A stretch of DNA of 16,438 bases from Fidelibacterota bacterium (GTDB lineage Bacteria; Fidelibacterota; Marinisomatia; SCGC-AAA003-L08; D37C17), in contig JABHHG010000228.1 in assembly GCA_018671635.1 (NCBI GenBank), positions 1-16,438 of the forward strand. Reading direction: 5' to 3'. Of the stretch, positions 1-7,274 are shown in pieces. The notes under the pieces are model-generated. The model saw only the letters and a program-made list of their open reading frames with translations, had not been told where the DNA came from and made no database searches. Each line of letters begins with the position of its first letter. Position 1 is the first letter of the stretch. A program made the translations under genes and the position numbers.

Positions 1-1102
1 ACCATTCAGGAATGGCAATAATATATTTCAAATTAAATAACCAACGGAGGTACATTTTTATTGGCAACGATAACATAGAAAGTCCGAAGAACATCAAAAA
101 TGAATACCGAACTGGACCATATGCTTCATACATTTCCTTTAATAGCGATTTAGCCAAGACTAAAGGCAATACACCTAAATACATAAACACCGCAACAAAT
201 CCCATCGATTCTCTAACCAATGGATTTGCAGGAAGCGCTTTATTCATGCCAATAACCCAAATATATTCAGATAGATTGATATTGTTTAATGCTACAACCT
301 TATGCGGATCCCACCATTCAAATGGCCCAAAGAAGTTCCAGTTCGGTCCTCTAAAGAATGTACCAATGACAATAAGGAATACCCATAGCGCCAGCCAGCC
401 GTACATGAAAATAAACATTCCCACGCGACGATCTTTAAATGAGTAATAACCATCACCTTTTTTATTGATATCCATATATGGAATAGCCATCATTCCAAAA
501 ATAATTAACATGGGGAACACAATGCCGGCAATCCATGGATCAAAATAAACCAACATTTCTTGAAGTCCTAAGAAATACCATGGAGCTTTTGATGGATTTG
601 GTGTTGCCGCAGGGTTTGCAGGTTCCTCTAAAGGTGCACCCACTAAAATTGACCAAACAATGAGGAATACCATAAATACTAATAAGGCAATAAACTCAAT
701 ATAAACCAAATCTGGCCACACCAATACTTTATCATCGGGATCATGATATTCAGTTGGTTTCTCACCACGGTCTAAACGTTCGTCATTGATGTAGGCTTGT
801 TTCATTCCCCACCATAAATAGAAAAACATTCCATAAATCATTAATAAAATAGGGAAGTTATCTGGCTTGGTTAGGGTAAGATTAAAGTTCGGATCATAAT
901 ACCCCACCACAAAGAAAATGGTAATGAGGATAAACATTACATATCCACCCGTATTCGTCCAAAGTTTATGAAACCCAAACTGACGGCTTTTTTTATCAAA
1001 CCAATCTGTTGGCGGAAAAATAAAGGGGAACAACACCGTTAACAATGTAAACGAAATTGTTGGTGCTGATAAATAATCTATAAAATGTTTTATGGATTCC
1101 AC
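1..1102 (-). CDS. Cytochrome bc complex, PetD-like cytochrome b C-terminal subunit (partial, 3' end cut by window)
   Basis: This is the C-terminal half of a split cytochrome b, which with the neighbouring b6-like subunit would form the quinol-oxidising site of a bc complex in the cytoplasmic membrane. The 367 complete codons seen run off the window without a stop. Residues about 125-210 match b6f subunit IV: VWPDLVYIEF, then GAPLEEPANPAATPNPSKAP, then PWYFLGLQEML at the Qo-motif position, where PEWY of classical complexes reads APWY. Unlike subunit IV it has an N-terminal extension of about 120 residues with two or three hydrophobic segments, plus further membrane segments after residue 200. 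The start is GTG at 1102, preceded by an AGAGGAAG Shine-Dalgarno at about 1108-1115, 15 bases after the cytochrome b stop. The family assignment is firm; whether the missing C-terminus carries a haem c domain cannot be seen. Confidence 0.92.
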   Translation of the reverse strand, partial: MESIKHFIDYLSAPTISFTLLTVLFPFIFPPTDWFDKKSRQFGFHKLWTNTGGYVMFILITIFFVVGYYDPNFNLTLTKPDNFPILLMIYGMFFYLWWGMKQAYINDERLDRGEKPTEYHDPDDKVLVWPDLVYIEFIALLVFMVFLIVWSILVGAPLEEPANPAATPNPSKAPWYFLGLQEMLVYFDPWIAGIVFPMLIIFGMMAIPYMDINKKGDGYYSFKDRRVGMFIFMYGWLALWVFLIVIGTFFRGPNWNFFGPFEWWDPHKVVALNNINLSEYIWVIGMNKALPANPLVRESMGFVAVFMYLGVLPLVLAKSLLKEMYEAYGPVRYSFLMFFGLSMLSLPIKMYLRWLFNLKYIIAIPEW

Positions 1103-1117
1103 GAATACTTCCTCTTA

Positions 1118-1912
1118 TTAAAGTGGTCCTGAGATGCCGCCATCTTTCCGGATTCGCCAGAAATGGACAGCCATAAAAATCATTGCGATAAATGGCACTG
1201 CAATACAGTGGAGAACATAAAACCTGAGTAGGGTTGCCTCGCCAACAAATCGACCTCCCAAAAGTGCAAATCGAATGTCTGAACCTGCATGCACTAAATT
1301 AATATCCCCAATTGCCAGTAAAGAAGCACCTGGACCTTCATGCCCAATAAATGGATGTGCCCGAGCCATATTGGTTCCCACCGTTACCGCCCAAATTGCA
1401 AGCTGATCCCATGGAAGTAGATATCCTGTAAAACTCATAAACATAGTTAATGTCATCAATAACACACCCACGCCCCAGTTGAATTCACGAGGTGGTTTAT
1501 AAGAACCTGTCATGAACACACGAAGCATATGTAGCCACACCGTAAGAATCATGGCATGGGCTCCCCATCGATGAATCTCACGCATAATCCCTAATGGAAC
1601 TTGCTCTGTCAAATCAATGATATCTGTGTAGGCATACTCTACAGTGGGTCTGTAGTAAAACATGAGTAGAATGCCAGTAATTGTAAGCACTACGAATAGG
1701 AAAAATGATAGCCCGCCCATACACCATGTATAACCAATTTTTACTGCATGACGTGGTAATCGTGCGGGATGCAGATGTAGGAATACATTTCCCAATACTG
1801 CATACATTCGTTGACGACGACTTTTAGGTACACCCGATCGAAAGATGGACTTCCAAACTTGTGATTCACCCAGTTGTTCTAATAATGATGGCTTTTTTTC
1901 TTTTTCACTCAT
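1118..1912 (-). CDS. Cytochrome b6-like subunit of the bc complex (PetB/QcrB type)
   Basis: This di-haem membrane subunit (264 aa) moves electrons from quinol across the membrane. Helix-B ligands are His114 and His128 (IHRWGAH...WLHMLRVF, spacing 14). Helix-D ligands are His235 and His250 (VLHCIAV...AVHFWRIRKDGG, spacing 15). These are the b6 spacings. Cys64 in YTWCMGG aligns with the Cys of chloroplast b6 (YCLGG) that binds the extra haem ci/cn covalently, so this is a b6f/Firmicutes-type rather than a mitochondrial-type cytochrome b. FYYRPTVEYAY and SFTGYLLPWDQLAIWAVTVG are family signatures. It ends at GGISGPL like b6, and the rest of cytochrome b is the next gene. It starts 16 bases after the Rieske stop with an AGGA upstream. 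A haem ci site is inferred from the Cys alone. Confidence 0.97.
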   Translation of the reverse strand: MSEKEKKPSLLEQLGESQVWKSIFRSGVPKSRRQRMYAVLGNVFLHLHPARLPRHAVKIGYTWCMGGLSFFLFVVLTITGILLMFYYRPTVEYAYTDIIDLTEQVPLGIMREIHRWGAHAMILTVWLHMLRVFMTGSYKPPREFNWGVGVLLMTLTMFMSFTGYLLPWDQLAIWAVTVGTNMARAHPFIGHEGPGASLLAIGDINLVHAGSDIRFALLGGRFVGEATLLRFYVLHCIAVPFIAMIFMAVHFWRIRKDGGISGPL

Positions 1913-1928
1913 TTATCAAAATTCCTAT

Positions 1929-2474
1929 TTAGACCTTAAGGAAAGATTCTGCTCTTTCCCATTCGCCTTTTTCAAATTTAAAAGATTTCGTTTTATCAAC
2001 TACAATTTGCCCATCTCCAGCTAAATAAATCATGAATCGCTCAAGCGGGCGAGGTGCAGGGCCTTCAAAATTAATTCCGCTAAATCTAAACCCACTACCA
2101 TGACATGGGCATTTAAACTTCTGTTCAGCCATTAACCAATTTGGTGTACATCCTAAATGAGTGCAAACAGTAGATAGTGCATAGATGCCTTCTTCGTTTC
2201 TTACCACCCAAATATTATACTTTTTCTTATATCGGATGTCAACATTCCCCGGCACAAATTCTTCAGGATAGCCAATTTTAAAACTCTGAGGCGGTTCAAA
2301 TAATACATTGGGGAAAAGAAAGCGAATCATCACCACAAAGAATCCACCCGTTGCGGCAGAAAAAGATAACCATCCAATAGTTAACCAGTTCAGGAACCCT
2401 TTTCTATCCATGGCTGTTTGATCACCATCTGCACCAATGGATGCATTTGGAATAAATTTATCCGGTTTAGCCAT
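1929..2474 (-). CDS. Rieske 2Fe-2S protein of the bc complex
   Basis: This iron-sulfur subunit (181 aa) takes the first electron from quinol at the Qo site. A single membrane anchor lies at about residues 28-52 (NWLTIGWLSFSAATGGFFVV). The Rieske fold follows with both cluster boxes: C104-T-H106-L-G-C109 and C122-P-C124-H125-G-S-G. Cys104, His106, Cys122 and His125 ligate the cluster; Cys109 and Cys124 should form the stabilising disulfide. The GPAPRPLERF stretch after box 2 is the usual Pro loop. There is no obvious twin-arginine motif; a DRKGFLNWL stretch sits just before the anchor. Its ATG overlaps the end of the HEAT-repeat gene by 8 bases, so the two are translationally linked. It is part of the bc operon. 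Confidence 0.97.
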   Translation of the reverse strand: MAKPDKFIPNASIGADGDQTAMDRKGFLNWLTIGWLSFSAATGGFFVVMIRFLFPNVLFEPPQSFKIGYPEEFVPGNVDIRYKKKYNIWVVRNEEGIYALSTVCTHLGCTPNWLMAEQKFKCPCHGSGFRFSGINFEGPAPRPLERFMIYLAGDGQIVVDKTKSFKFEKGEWERAESFLKV

Positions 2475-3357
2475 TACTCAACTCCATATTATACACGCTT
2501 TCTAATGTTTTCAATGCGGCATTTCGAATTTCCATATTTGGGTCTTCTTTCGCCAATATAAGCAAATTTGATTTGAACTCTTGGCCACCCAATTGACTAC
2601 TCACTTGTATTGCCACTAAAATTGCCTTTTCAGTTTCCCAACTATCAATCTCTTTGAAATTTTTGTAGTATGCTCGATCGAGTAAACTGTTGATAATTAT
2701 GGTTCCTGAAGAGTCACCCATTTTTGCCAATGCAATGGCCGCATCCCACCGAATATTTGCTTCTTCATCATCCAATAATTTTTTCAAAAGGGGGAGTGAA
2801 GACTCATCTCCAATTTGCCCCAATGCAATAGCAGATGCTAATCGTACGGCTTGAAATTCTGATGAAGTTGCCATAACCGATAATTGACCCACAGCAGGTT
2901 TGTATTGAATCAATCCGATGGCTTGAACTGCGGCGGTAATAATTTCAGCACTATCATCATTCAACGCCGTCATTAATGGTTCGCCATATGCAACATCACC
3001 TGTACGGCCCATTGCTAATGCCAAATACATGCGAACCTTAGGGTCATCATGTAATGATTTTTCGAATGCACTGATTATACTATTTTTGAATTGGTTGTCT
3101 AATGGAACTTTATCGGGATCGGATAAAATTTTAGATAATTCATAGGCGGACTGCCAACGCTTTGATGCAGAGCCAATTTTGATTTGAGTCAGATACTCTT
3201 GGGGATTTCCCGATTCGAAGGTAACAAATCGGACAACCATGAAGAATAAAACCCCAATAACTGTAATCATTAGGGGGATAAGAAAAAAGGAGTAAAATAG
3301 TACATAGACTCTACTCTGTTCTTCAGGTGTGGTTAATTTTTGCTCTGAATCTGTCAT
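2467..3357 (-). CDS. Membrane-anchored HEAT-repeat protein, first gene of the bc operon
   Basis: This 296-aa protein has one hydrophobic segment near its N-terminus (about residues 17-42, VYVLFYSFFLIPLMITVIGV) and then about six HEAT/PBS-lyase-like helical repeats to residue 290. Recognisable repeat cores are RMYLALAMGRTGD, EIITAAVQAIGLIQ, AVRLASAIALGQIGD and NIRWDAAIALAKMGD. There are no catalytic or cofactor residues. HEAT repeats form curved surfaces for protein binding, so an assembly or structural role for the bc complex is a reasonable inference from its 8-base overlap with the Rieske gene; that role is not demonstrated. The start ATG at 3357 has no strong Shine-Dalgarno. Confidence 0.85.
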   Translation of the reverse strand: MTDSEQKLTTPEEQSRVYVLFYSFFLIPLMITVIGVLFFMVVRFVTFESGNPQEYLTQIKIGSASKRWQSAYELSKILSDPDKVPLDNQFKNSIISAFEKSLHDDPKVRMYLALAMGRTGDVAYGEPLMTALNDDSAEIITAAVQAIGLIQYKPAVGQLSVMATSSEFQAVRLASAIALGQIGDESSLPLLKKLLDDEEANIRWDAAIALAKMGDSSGTIIINSLLDRAYYKNFKEIDSWETEKAILVAIQVSSQLGGQEFKSNLLILAKEDPNMEIRNAALKTLESVYNMELSNG

Positions 3358-3390
3358 ATATTGTTTATTTGGGGGTAATCCATAGCCTAA

Positions 3391-3419
3391 AATTTAAAGA
3401 AGAATTACTCCTCATTCAA
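3391..3419 (-). promoter_or_regulatory. Weak candidate promoter upstream of the bc operon
   Basis: In the 80-base gap before the HEAT-repeat gene, the minus strand reads TTGAAT (3419-3414), a 17-base spacer, then TAAATT (3396-3391). The spacing is right for a sigma-70 promoter, but the boxes are imperfect and the region is AT-rich, so a chance match is quite possible. No terminator hairpin separates the preceding small genes from the bc operon, so read-through is also possible. Confidence 0.2.
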
Positions 3420-3437
3420 ATGTGAATTCTCTGATTT

Positions 3438-3587
3438 TTATTGACTTTTTTCTTCTTGAGATTGCTTTAATAAAAAATCAGTAACTTTGTTTAGCTTTCG
3501 AACTTCTTTTTTTAATTTGAATACTTCACCTAAAGCAACCATGGCAAAGACCACTAATAAAATAATGTAATAATTCATCATCTCCAT
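3438..3587 (-). CDS. Small single-pass membrane protein with charged C-terminal helix (49 aa)
   Basis: This short reading frame starts MEMMNYYIILLVVFAMVALG and continues with a Lys/Glu-rich, probably helical or coiled-coil tail (EVFKLKKEVRKLNKVTDFLL). It has one membrane segment at about residues 5-20. Its ATG overlaps the stop of the upstream 64-aa gene as TAATG, which is strong support that it is translated. I do not recognise a family. The position, last in a chain of overlapping genes and just before the bc operon, suggests a small accessory subunit of a respiratory membrane complex, but this is inference. Confidence 0.6.
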   Translation of the reverse strand: MEMMNYYIILLVVFAMVALGEVFKLKKEVRKLNKVTDFLLKQSQEEKSQ

Positions 3588-3781
3588 TAATGTGAATCCT
3601 CTTTTTTTAATGCCTTATTGGTTTGCTGTTTTTCCGCTTCATCTTTTATAGAATACCCCAACAAGACCGGAAAAATAAATAATATCAGCATAGAAATAAT
3701 CATTCCCACGCAAATCCAAAGTAAGTTATCCATGAGCCATGTAAAAGTAAGCCATTCAAAATAGATGCTTTCATTGGTCAT
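3587..3781 (-). CDS. Small single-pass membrane protein (64 aa)
   Basis: The protein begins MTNESIYFEWLTFTWLMDNL, has one hydrophobic segment (about residues 18-43, NLLWICVGMIISMLILFIFP) and a hydrophilic Lys/Glu-rich tail. The start at 3781 is chosen because it makes an ATGA overlap with the stop of the preceding gene; an in-frame Met three codons upstream (3790) would also be open. The gene ends in a TAATG overlap with the 49-aa gene. The family is not recognised. The tight coupling argues that the products act together. Confidence 0.65.
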   Translation of the reverse strand: MTNESIYFEWLTFTWLMDNLLWICVGMIISMLILFIFPVLLGYSIKDEAEKQQTNKALKKEDSH

Positions 3782-4140
3782 ACGGTGCACTCCATTTCAT
3801 TAAACCAATTTTCAAATGTAGATCGGAATTCAATTAATAAATTTAAACTTTCTGAAACTATCCGAAGCTGTTCCGTTTTACCGTTACGCTCATAGGTTTG
3901 AACCACTTTTTCTTGTCGGATTATAAATATCTCTAAATTCTTAAATTCGGCTTTATTTAGATTGATGAGAATAGTTTCAATGGATGTATTTGCATCAATA
4001 TCATCCAAAACGATTATTTCTTCTTTCAGCTTTCCAGATGGACCAAATCGATTCGAGACATAGCTCGCTTCAATCCTACCAGAATCGTTTATCTCTGCGG
4101 ATAGGTAAAATTTAGGATGCTGCATATCAACCTTCTTCAT
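3778..4140 (-). CDS. Uncharacterised soluble protein (120 aa) in the overlapping small-gene chain
   Basis: The product starts MKKVDMQHPKFYLSAEIND and is a mixed alpha/beta protein with no signal peptide, membrane segment or metal motif that I can see. A longer open frame extends 22 codons upstream, but the start at 4140 forms a TAATG overlap with the preceding gene and yields a sensible N-terminus. The 3' end overlaps the 64-aa gene as ATGA. No family is recognised; a cytoplasmic partner of the adjacent membrane proteins is only a guess from gene order. Confidence 0.65.
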   Translation of the reverse strand: MKKVDMQHPKFYLSAEINDSGRIEASYVSNRFGPSGKLKEEIIVLDDIDANTSIETILINLNKAEFKNLEIFIIRQEKVVQTYERNGKTEQLRIVSESLNLLIEFRSTFENWFNEMECTV

Positions 4141-4526
4141 TAGACCCACCACCCTACAACCATATAATAAAGAACCAATAAAATGGTACACGCAAACATA
4201 GACCAATTCTGAACACTCTTGAACTTTCGTTCCTTCTCTATTTTTCGTGCCAGTGCTTCACAAATCGTAATTTTCCCATCTTCGGCATCAATAGTTGAAT
4301 CATTCTCTAAAGATGTTGCAAGCGATGTTGAATTTGGTTTCCATGAATTCATTCGTTCTGAAAAGGCAACGCCGGTATAAATTCCAGAAGTAATCATCTC
4401 AAGAAGTTGATTATCTAATTCATCAATTTCAGGAGCAGTCGAGTTGGACGTAATAAGTGCATCTCGCTCAAAAAGGAGGTGTTCAAATGTTGTATGAATT
4501 TCGCGTATATCTATTTTTTTACTCAT
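4140..4526 (-). CDS. Uncharacterised tail-anchored protein (128 aa)
   Basis: The N-terminal two thirds are acidic and probably helical (MSKKIDIREIHTTFEHLLFE, IDELDNQLLEMITSGIYTG). The last 20 or so residues form a hydrophobic segment (SMFACTILLVLYYMVVGWWV) that ends at the C-terminus, a tail-anchor layout facing the cytoplasm. It overlaps the small MORN lipoprotein gene by 8 bases upstream and the 120-aa gene by 1 base downstream. No family is recognised. Confidence 0.65.
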   Translation of the reverse strand: MSKKIDIREIHTTFEHLLFERDALITSNSTAPEIDELDNQLLEMITSGIYTGVAFSERMNSWKPNSTSLATSLENDSTIDAEDGKITICEALARKIEKERKFKSVQNWSMFACTILLVLYYMVVGWWV

Positions 4527-4815
4527 AAGAATTTGGATAATTATAGGTTGAATCTTTTACAATGGAGCCATCTTCATAATACCACAGCCAATGACCCACT
4601 AATTCACCGTTGTAATATTCGCCTGAAGATTTCAACTGACCGTTTGGATAATAACCCTCCCAAAAACCGTGAGCCTTATCATTTACATAAGTCCCAGAAA
4701 CACGAATATCACCATTGGGATAATACAACTTATACTCCCGTTCATTTTCATTACAGGAGAATAATAATAAAATTAATAAAAAATTAATAAATTTCAGAAT
4801 GGGTATCATTTCCAT
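4519..4815 (-). CDS. Small lipoprotein with MORN-type (YwqK-like) repeats
   Basis: This 98-aa protein has a lipoprotein signal ending LLLFSC (Cys21 from the first Met, Cys19 if Met3 at 4809 is used; Met3 gives the more typical signal because it removes an acidic residue). The rest is three short repeats of the MORN_2/YwqK form: YYPNGDIRVSGTYVNDKAHG, GYYPNGQLKSSGEYYNGELV, and a third ending WLWYYEDGSIVKDS. These beta-hairpin repeats are common in exported proteins of Bacteroidota-like marine bacteria; the 'antitoxin' label often attached to them is not supported here. The start overlaps the larger paralogue's end by 26-32 bases, so translation is probably coupled. Confidence 0.8.
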   Translation of the reverse strand: MEMIPILKFINFLLILLLFSCNENEREYKLYYPNGDIRVSGTYVNDKAHGFWEGYYPNGQLKSSGEYYNGELVGHWLWYYEDGSIVKDSTYNYPNSYE

Positions 4816-5587
4816 CTACATCATACCACACCCATTGACCGGTACGTTCATTGTTGGCATATTTCCCTTGGAATTTTATCTGCCCATTGGTGTAAAACTG
4901 TTTCCATTGGCCATCAAGAAGTCCACTACTGTAGGTTTCAACTCTTTCAAGTTGGCCATTTTCATCCAACCATGACCATACCCCTTCTTGATAATTTTTT
5001 GAATATTGGCCACTTGTTTTCACTTCGCCATTCTCATGATACCGAACATACATCCCGTCAAGATTTCCATTATTATAGAATGATGCTTCTTTAACTTGGC
5101 CACTTACATAAAATTCAATAAATTGGCCATTAGATTTAATATTTCCGTGATCTTCCATGTGATGTACATTTTCGTGTTTATCATACCACACCCAAATACC
5201 CGTGGCCTCATCATTGAAAAAATAGCGTTCGGTCTCTAAATGATTATGGCGGTTATAATAGGACCATTTCCCATTCATTTTTTCATCAATATAGTAACCT
5301 GATTTCTTTAGTGCACCATTTCCAAAATGATCAGTGAATGATTCTCCAGAGAAATTCATATTTCCAGCTGACCACCGACTTACTAAGTTTTGCTGATCAT
5401 ATGTTTCAACAGCGGTTTCACTTCCTTTTTCTGAATAGAAAACTTTTTTAACTATTCGCCCACCTTCAGTGGCTTCAATGGATTTTTTATGTCCATTTTC
5501 ATAGGTTTCAGAAATTGAATATTTTGACTCTTTCGAGCAGGATGTGAGTAAAAAAGTGCAACACAAAAGGGTAATGATATTTTTCAT
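4784..5587 (-). CDS. Lipoprotein with an extended MORN-type (YwqK-like) repeat array
   Basis: The 267-aa product has a signal peptide with lipobox LLTSC (Cys17). It then consists almost wholly of about eight repeats of the MORN_2 kind: paired units such as GYYIDEKMNGKWSYYNRHNH, FYVSGQVKEASFYNNGNLDG, RYHENGEVKTSGQYSKNYQE and FYTNGQIKFQGKYANNERTG. It ends GQWVWYDVDGNDTHSEIY. The signal predicts an outer- or periplasm-facing lipoprotein, and no catalytic residues are visible. It is the larger paralogue of the next gene and heads the chain of overlapping genes leading to the bc operon. Its biological role is unknown. Confidence 0.88.
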   Translation of the reverse strand: MKNIITLLCCTFLLTSCSKESKYSISETYENGHKKSIEATEGGRIVKKVFYSEKGSETAVETYDQQNLVSRWSAGNMNFSGESFTDHFGNGALKKSGYYIDEKMNGKWSYYNRHNHLETERYFFNDEATGIWVWYDKHENVHHMEDHGNIKSNGQFIEFYVSGQVKEASFYNNGNLDGMYVRYHENGEVKTSGQYSKNYQEGVWSWLDENGQLERVETYSSGLLDGQWKQFYTNGQIKFQGKYANNERTGQWVWYDVDGNDTHSEIY

Positions 5588-5620
5588 GATTTATGGATAT
5601 TTAATTATGAATTATTAATT

Positions 5621-5648
5621 GTGGGAAAATCCCCACCAAACACGGTGG
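5621..5648 (-). other. Two overlapping alternative hairpins between aldh and the MORN lipoprotein gene
   Basis: On the minus strand CCACC-GTGTTT-GGTGG (5648-5633) and GTGGG-GATTTT-CCCAC (5636-5621) share the GTGG bases and cannot form together. They lie 68 bases or more beyond the aldehyde dehydrogenase stop and about 35 bases before the MORN lipoprotein start. The first hairpin is followed by GGGATTTT rather than a clean T-run, so it is at best a weak terminator. It could be an attenuator-like switch or chance. Confidence 0.25.
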
Positions 5649-5715
5649 AAAATTTACATCTGAATCATTCTCTGTGTAAAAGGAATTTACAGCTTATTTA
5701 AATGAAAGTAGAAAC

Positions 5716-7086
5716 TCAGACTATTTTCTTAATGAAGTTAAATTTACCCTTCCATGGTGCATAACGCACAAAACGGGTAAAATCGATGGTCATAGATTTT
5801 TTGAATATACTTTTGTAATGAGAAAATGATTTGAATGAATACTCACCATGATAATCACCAATTCCACTATGTCCTACTCCACCAAAGGGTAAGTTAGGAT
5901 TTGCATATTGGGTCATGGTATCATTCACACAAGCACCCCCAAAAGAAATATTATGTAACAAATCATTTTCCACTTTTTTATTCTTGGTAAAAATATAAAG
6001 GGCCAATGGCCTCTCTTTACTCTTGATTAAGGTCTTAACTTCATCAATATTTTTAAATGAGAGAATGGGCAAAACAGGCCCAAAAATTTCTTCATTCATA
6101 ATGGAATTGTCGGTAGAGTCTAAAGCAATAAATGTAGGTGAAATATATTTTTTTCCTTTATTAGAATTTCCACCAAAGGCAATATGCTTTTCATCAATCA
6201 ATGAGCAAATTCGATCAAAATGTCCATCGCTTATGATTCGAGGATATTCATCATTATCTTCAGGGTTTTCACCATACATTTCAATCACATTTTTTTTCAG
6301 CGCATTAATCAAATCGTTTTTTACTGACGCATGCACTAAAATATAATCGGGCGCAGTACACGATTGACCACAATTCAAATATTTTCCAAAAACAATACGT
6401 TTTGCAGTCTCATTAATATTTACTTTTTTATCCACCACACATGGCGATTTACCACCCAACTCTAATGTTACCGGGGTGAGGTTTTTAGCGGCAGCTTCAT
6501 AATACACTTGCCCTACTTTTGTACCACCTGTAAAAAATATATAGTCATACCGATGCTGAAGTAATTCTGTGGCAACTTCTACCCCACCTTCAATGGAAAT
6601 TACATGTTCTGGCCTAAAACATTCTGAAATAATTTTGGTAATAATAACTGAGGATGCTGGTGCCAATTCTGATGGTTTTAACACTGCTGTATTCCCAGCA
6701 GAAATTGCACCAATCAATGGCATAAGTCCTAAAGCAATTGGGTAATTCCAGGGACTCACAATTAATGTAACACCATAAGGCTCAGGCTGACGATAACTAG
6801 ATGCAACTGCCAATATAATTGGAGTGGGTACCCGTTTTGGTTTTGACCACTTCTTTGTATTTCTAATAGCCATTTTCAATTCATCGCGAATCAATACAAC
6901 TTCAGTGAGATAGGCTTCAGTTTGAGATTTCCCTAAGTCTTTTCCCAATGCAAGAATGCATTCATCTTCATATTTTTCAAATATAACTTTTAACCTTTTC
7001 AATTGTTCAATCCGAAATTTCACATCTCGTGATTGCCCCGAATTGAAGTATTCTCTTTGATTATTGATTAATCTTAGTATATTCAT
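5716..7086 (-). CDS. NAD(P)-dependent aldehyde dehydrogenase, class 3-like
   Basis: This 456-aa enzyme oxidises aldehydes to carboxylic acids with NAD(P). It has the short N-terminus and length of the ALDH3/YwdH group. Motifs are VSPWNYP (Asn114, oxyanion), NTAVLKPSE, FFTGGTKVG (cofactor loop), LELGGKSPC with general base Glu209, the catalytic Cys243 in CGQSCTAPDY, EEIFGPVLPI and NLPFGGVGHSGIGDYHGEYS. The C-terminus (FTRFVRYAPWKGKFNFIKKI) is basic and aromatic, as in membrane-associated fatty-aldehyde members; a fatty-aldehyde substrate is inferred, not shown. It is transcribed alone, divergently from the phosphoesterase gene. The stop is TGA, which confirms normal TGA termination in this genome. 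Confidence 0.96.
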   Translation of the reverse strand: MNILRLINNQREYFNSGQSRDVKFRIEQLKRLKVIFEKYEDECILALGKDLGKSQTEAYLTEVVLIRDELKMAIRNTKKWSKPKRVPTPIILAVASSYRQPEPYGVTLIVSPWNYPIALGLMPLIGAISAGNTAVLKPSELAPASSVIITKIISECFRPEHVISIEGGVEVATELLQHRYDYIFFTGGTKVGQVYYEAAAKNLTPVTLELGGKSPCVVDKKVNINETAKRIVFGKYLNCGQSCTAPDYILVHASVKNDLINALKKNVIEMYGENPEDNDEYPRIISDGHFDRICSLIDEKHIAFGGNSNKGKKYISPTFIALDSTDNSIMNEEIFGPVLPILSFKNIDEVKTLIKSKERPLALYIFTKNKKVENDLLHNISFGGACVNDTMTQYANPNLPFGGVGHSGIGDYHGEYSFKSFSHYKSIFKKSMTIDFTRFVRYAPWKGKFNFIKKIV

Positions 7087-7274
7087 AGTAACGAAAATTA
7101 GCCCTTTTAAAATCCTTACATGGAATGAAATATTATATGAATCTATTTTATTTACTCTTTTGTTGAATATTTCTTAACTTCAACCACCTTAAGGGTAACA
7201 AAAGAAGCTGTAATTGTACTATAGATATGGATAATATAGATAAAATCTGATTTTACGAACAATGAAAGGAAAGT
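7087..7274. promoter_or_regulatory. Divergent intergenic region between aldehyde dehydrogenase and secreted phosphoesterase
   Basis: This AT-rich 188-base gap must hold the promoters of both divergent genes. I see a good Shine-Dalgarno for the plus gene (AAAGGAAAG, about 7265-7273, close to the ATG at 7275) and an 8-base palindrome CCTTAAGG at 7187-7194 that could be an operator. Several TATA-like hexamers occur (for example around 7213-7240), but none has a convincing -35 partner. Confidence 0.35.

Noticed and set aside
12..446. Plus-strand 144-codon open frame
   Set aside because: It is antisense to the PetD-like cytochrome subunit, whose minus-strand translation has clear family motifs.
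4519..5587. Toxin-antitoxin system (YwqK-type antitoxin label)
   Set aside because: Both MORN-repeat products are exported lipoproteins and no toxin-like partner is adjacent; the antitoxin name is a database habit for this repeat family.
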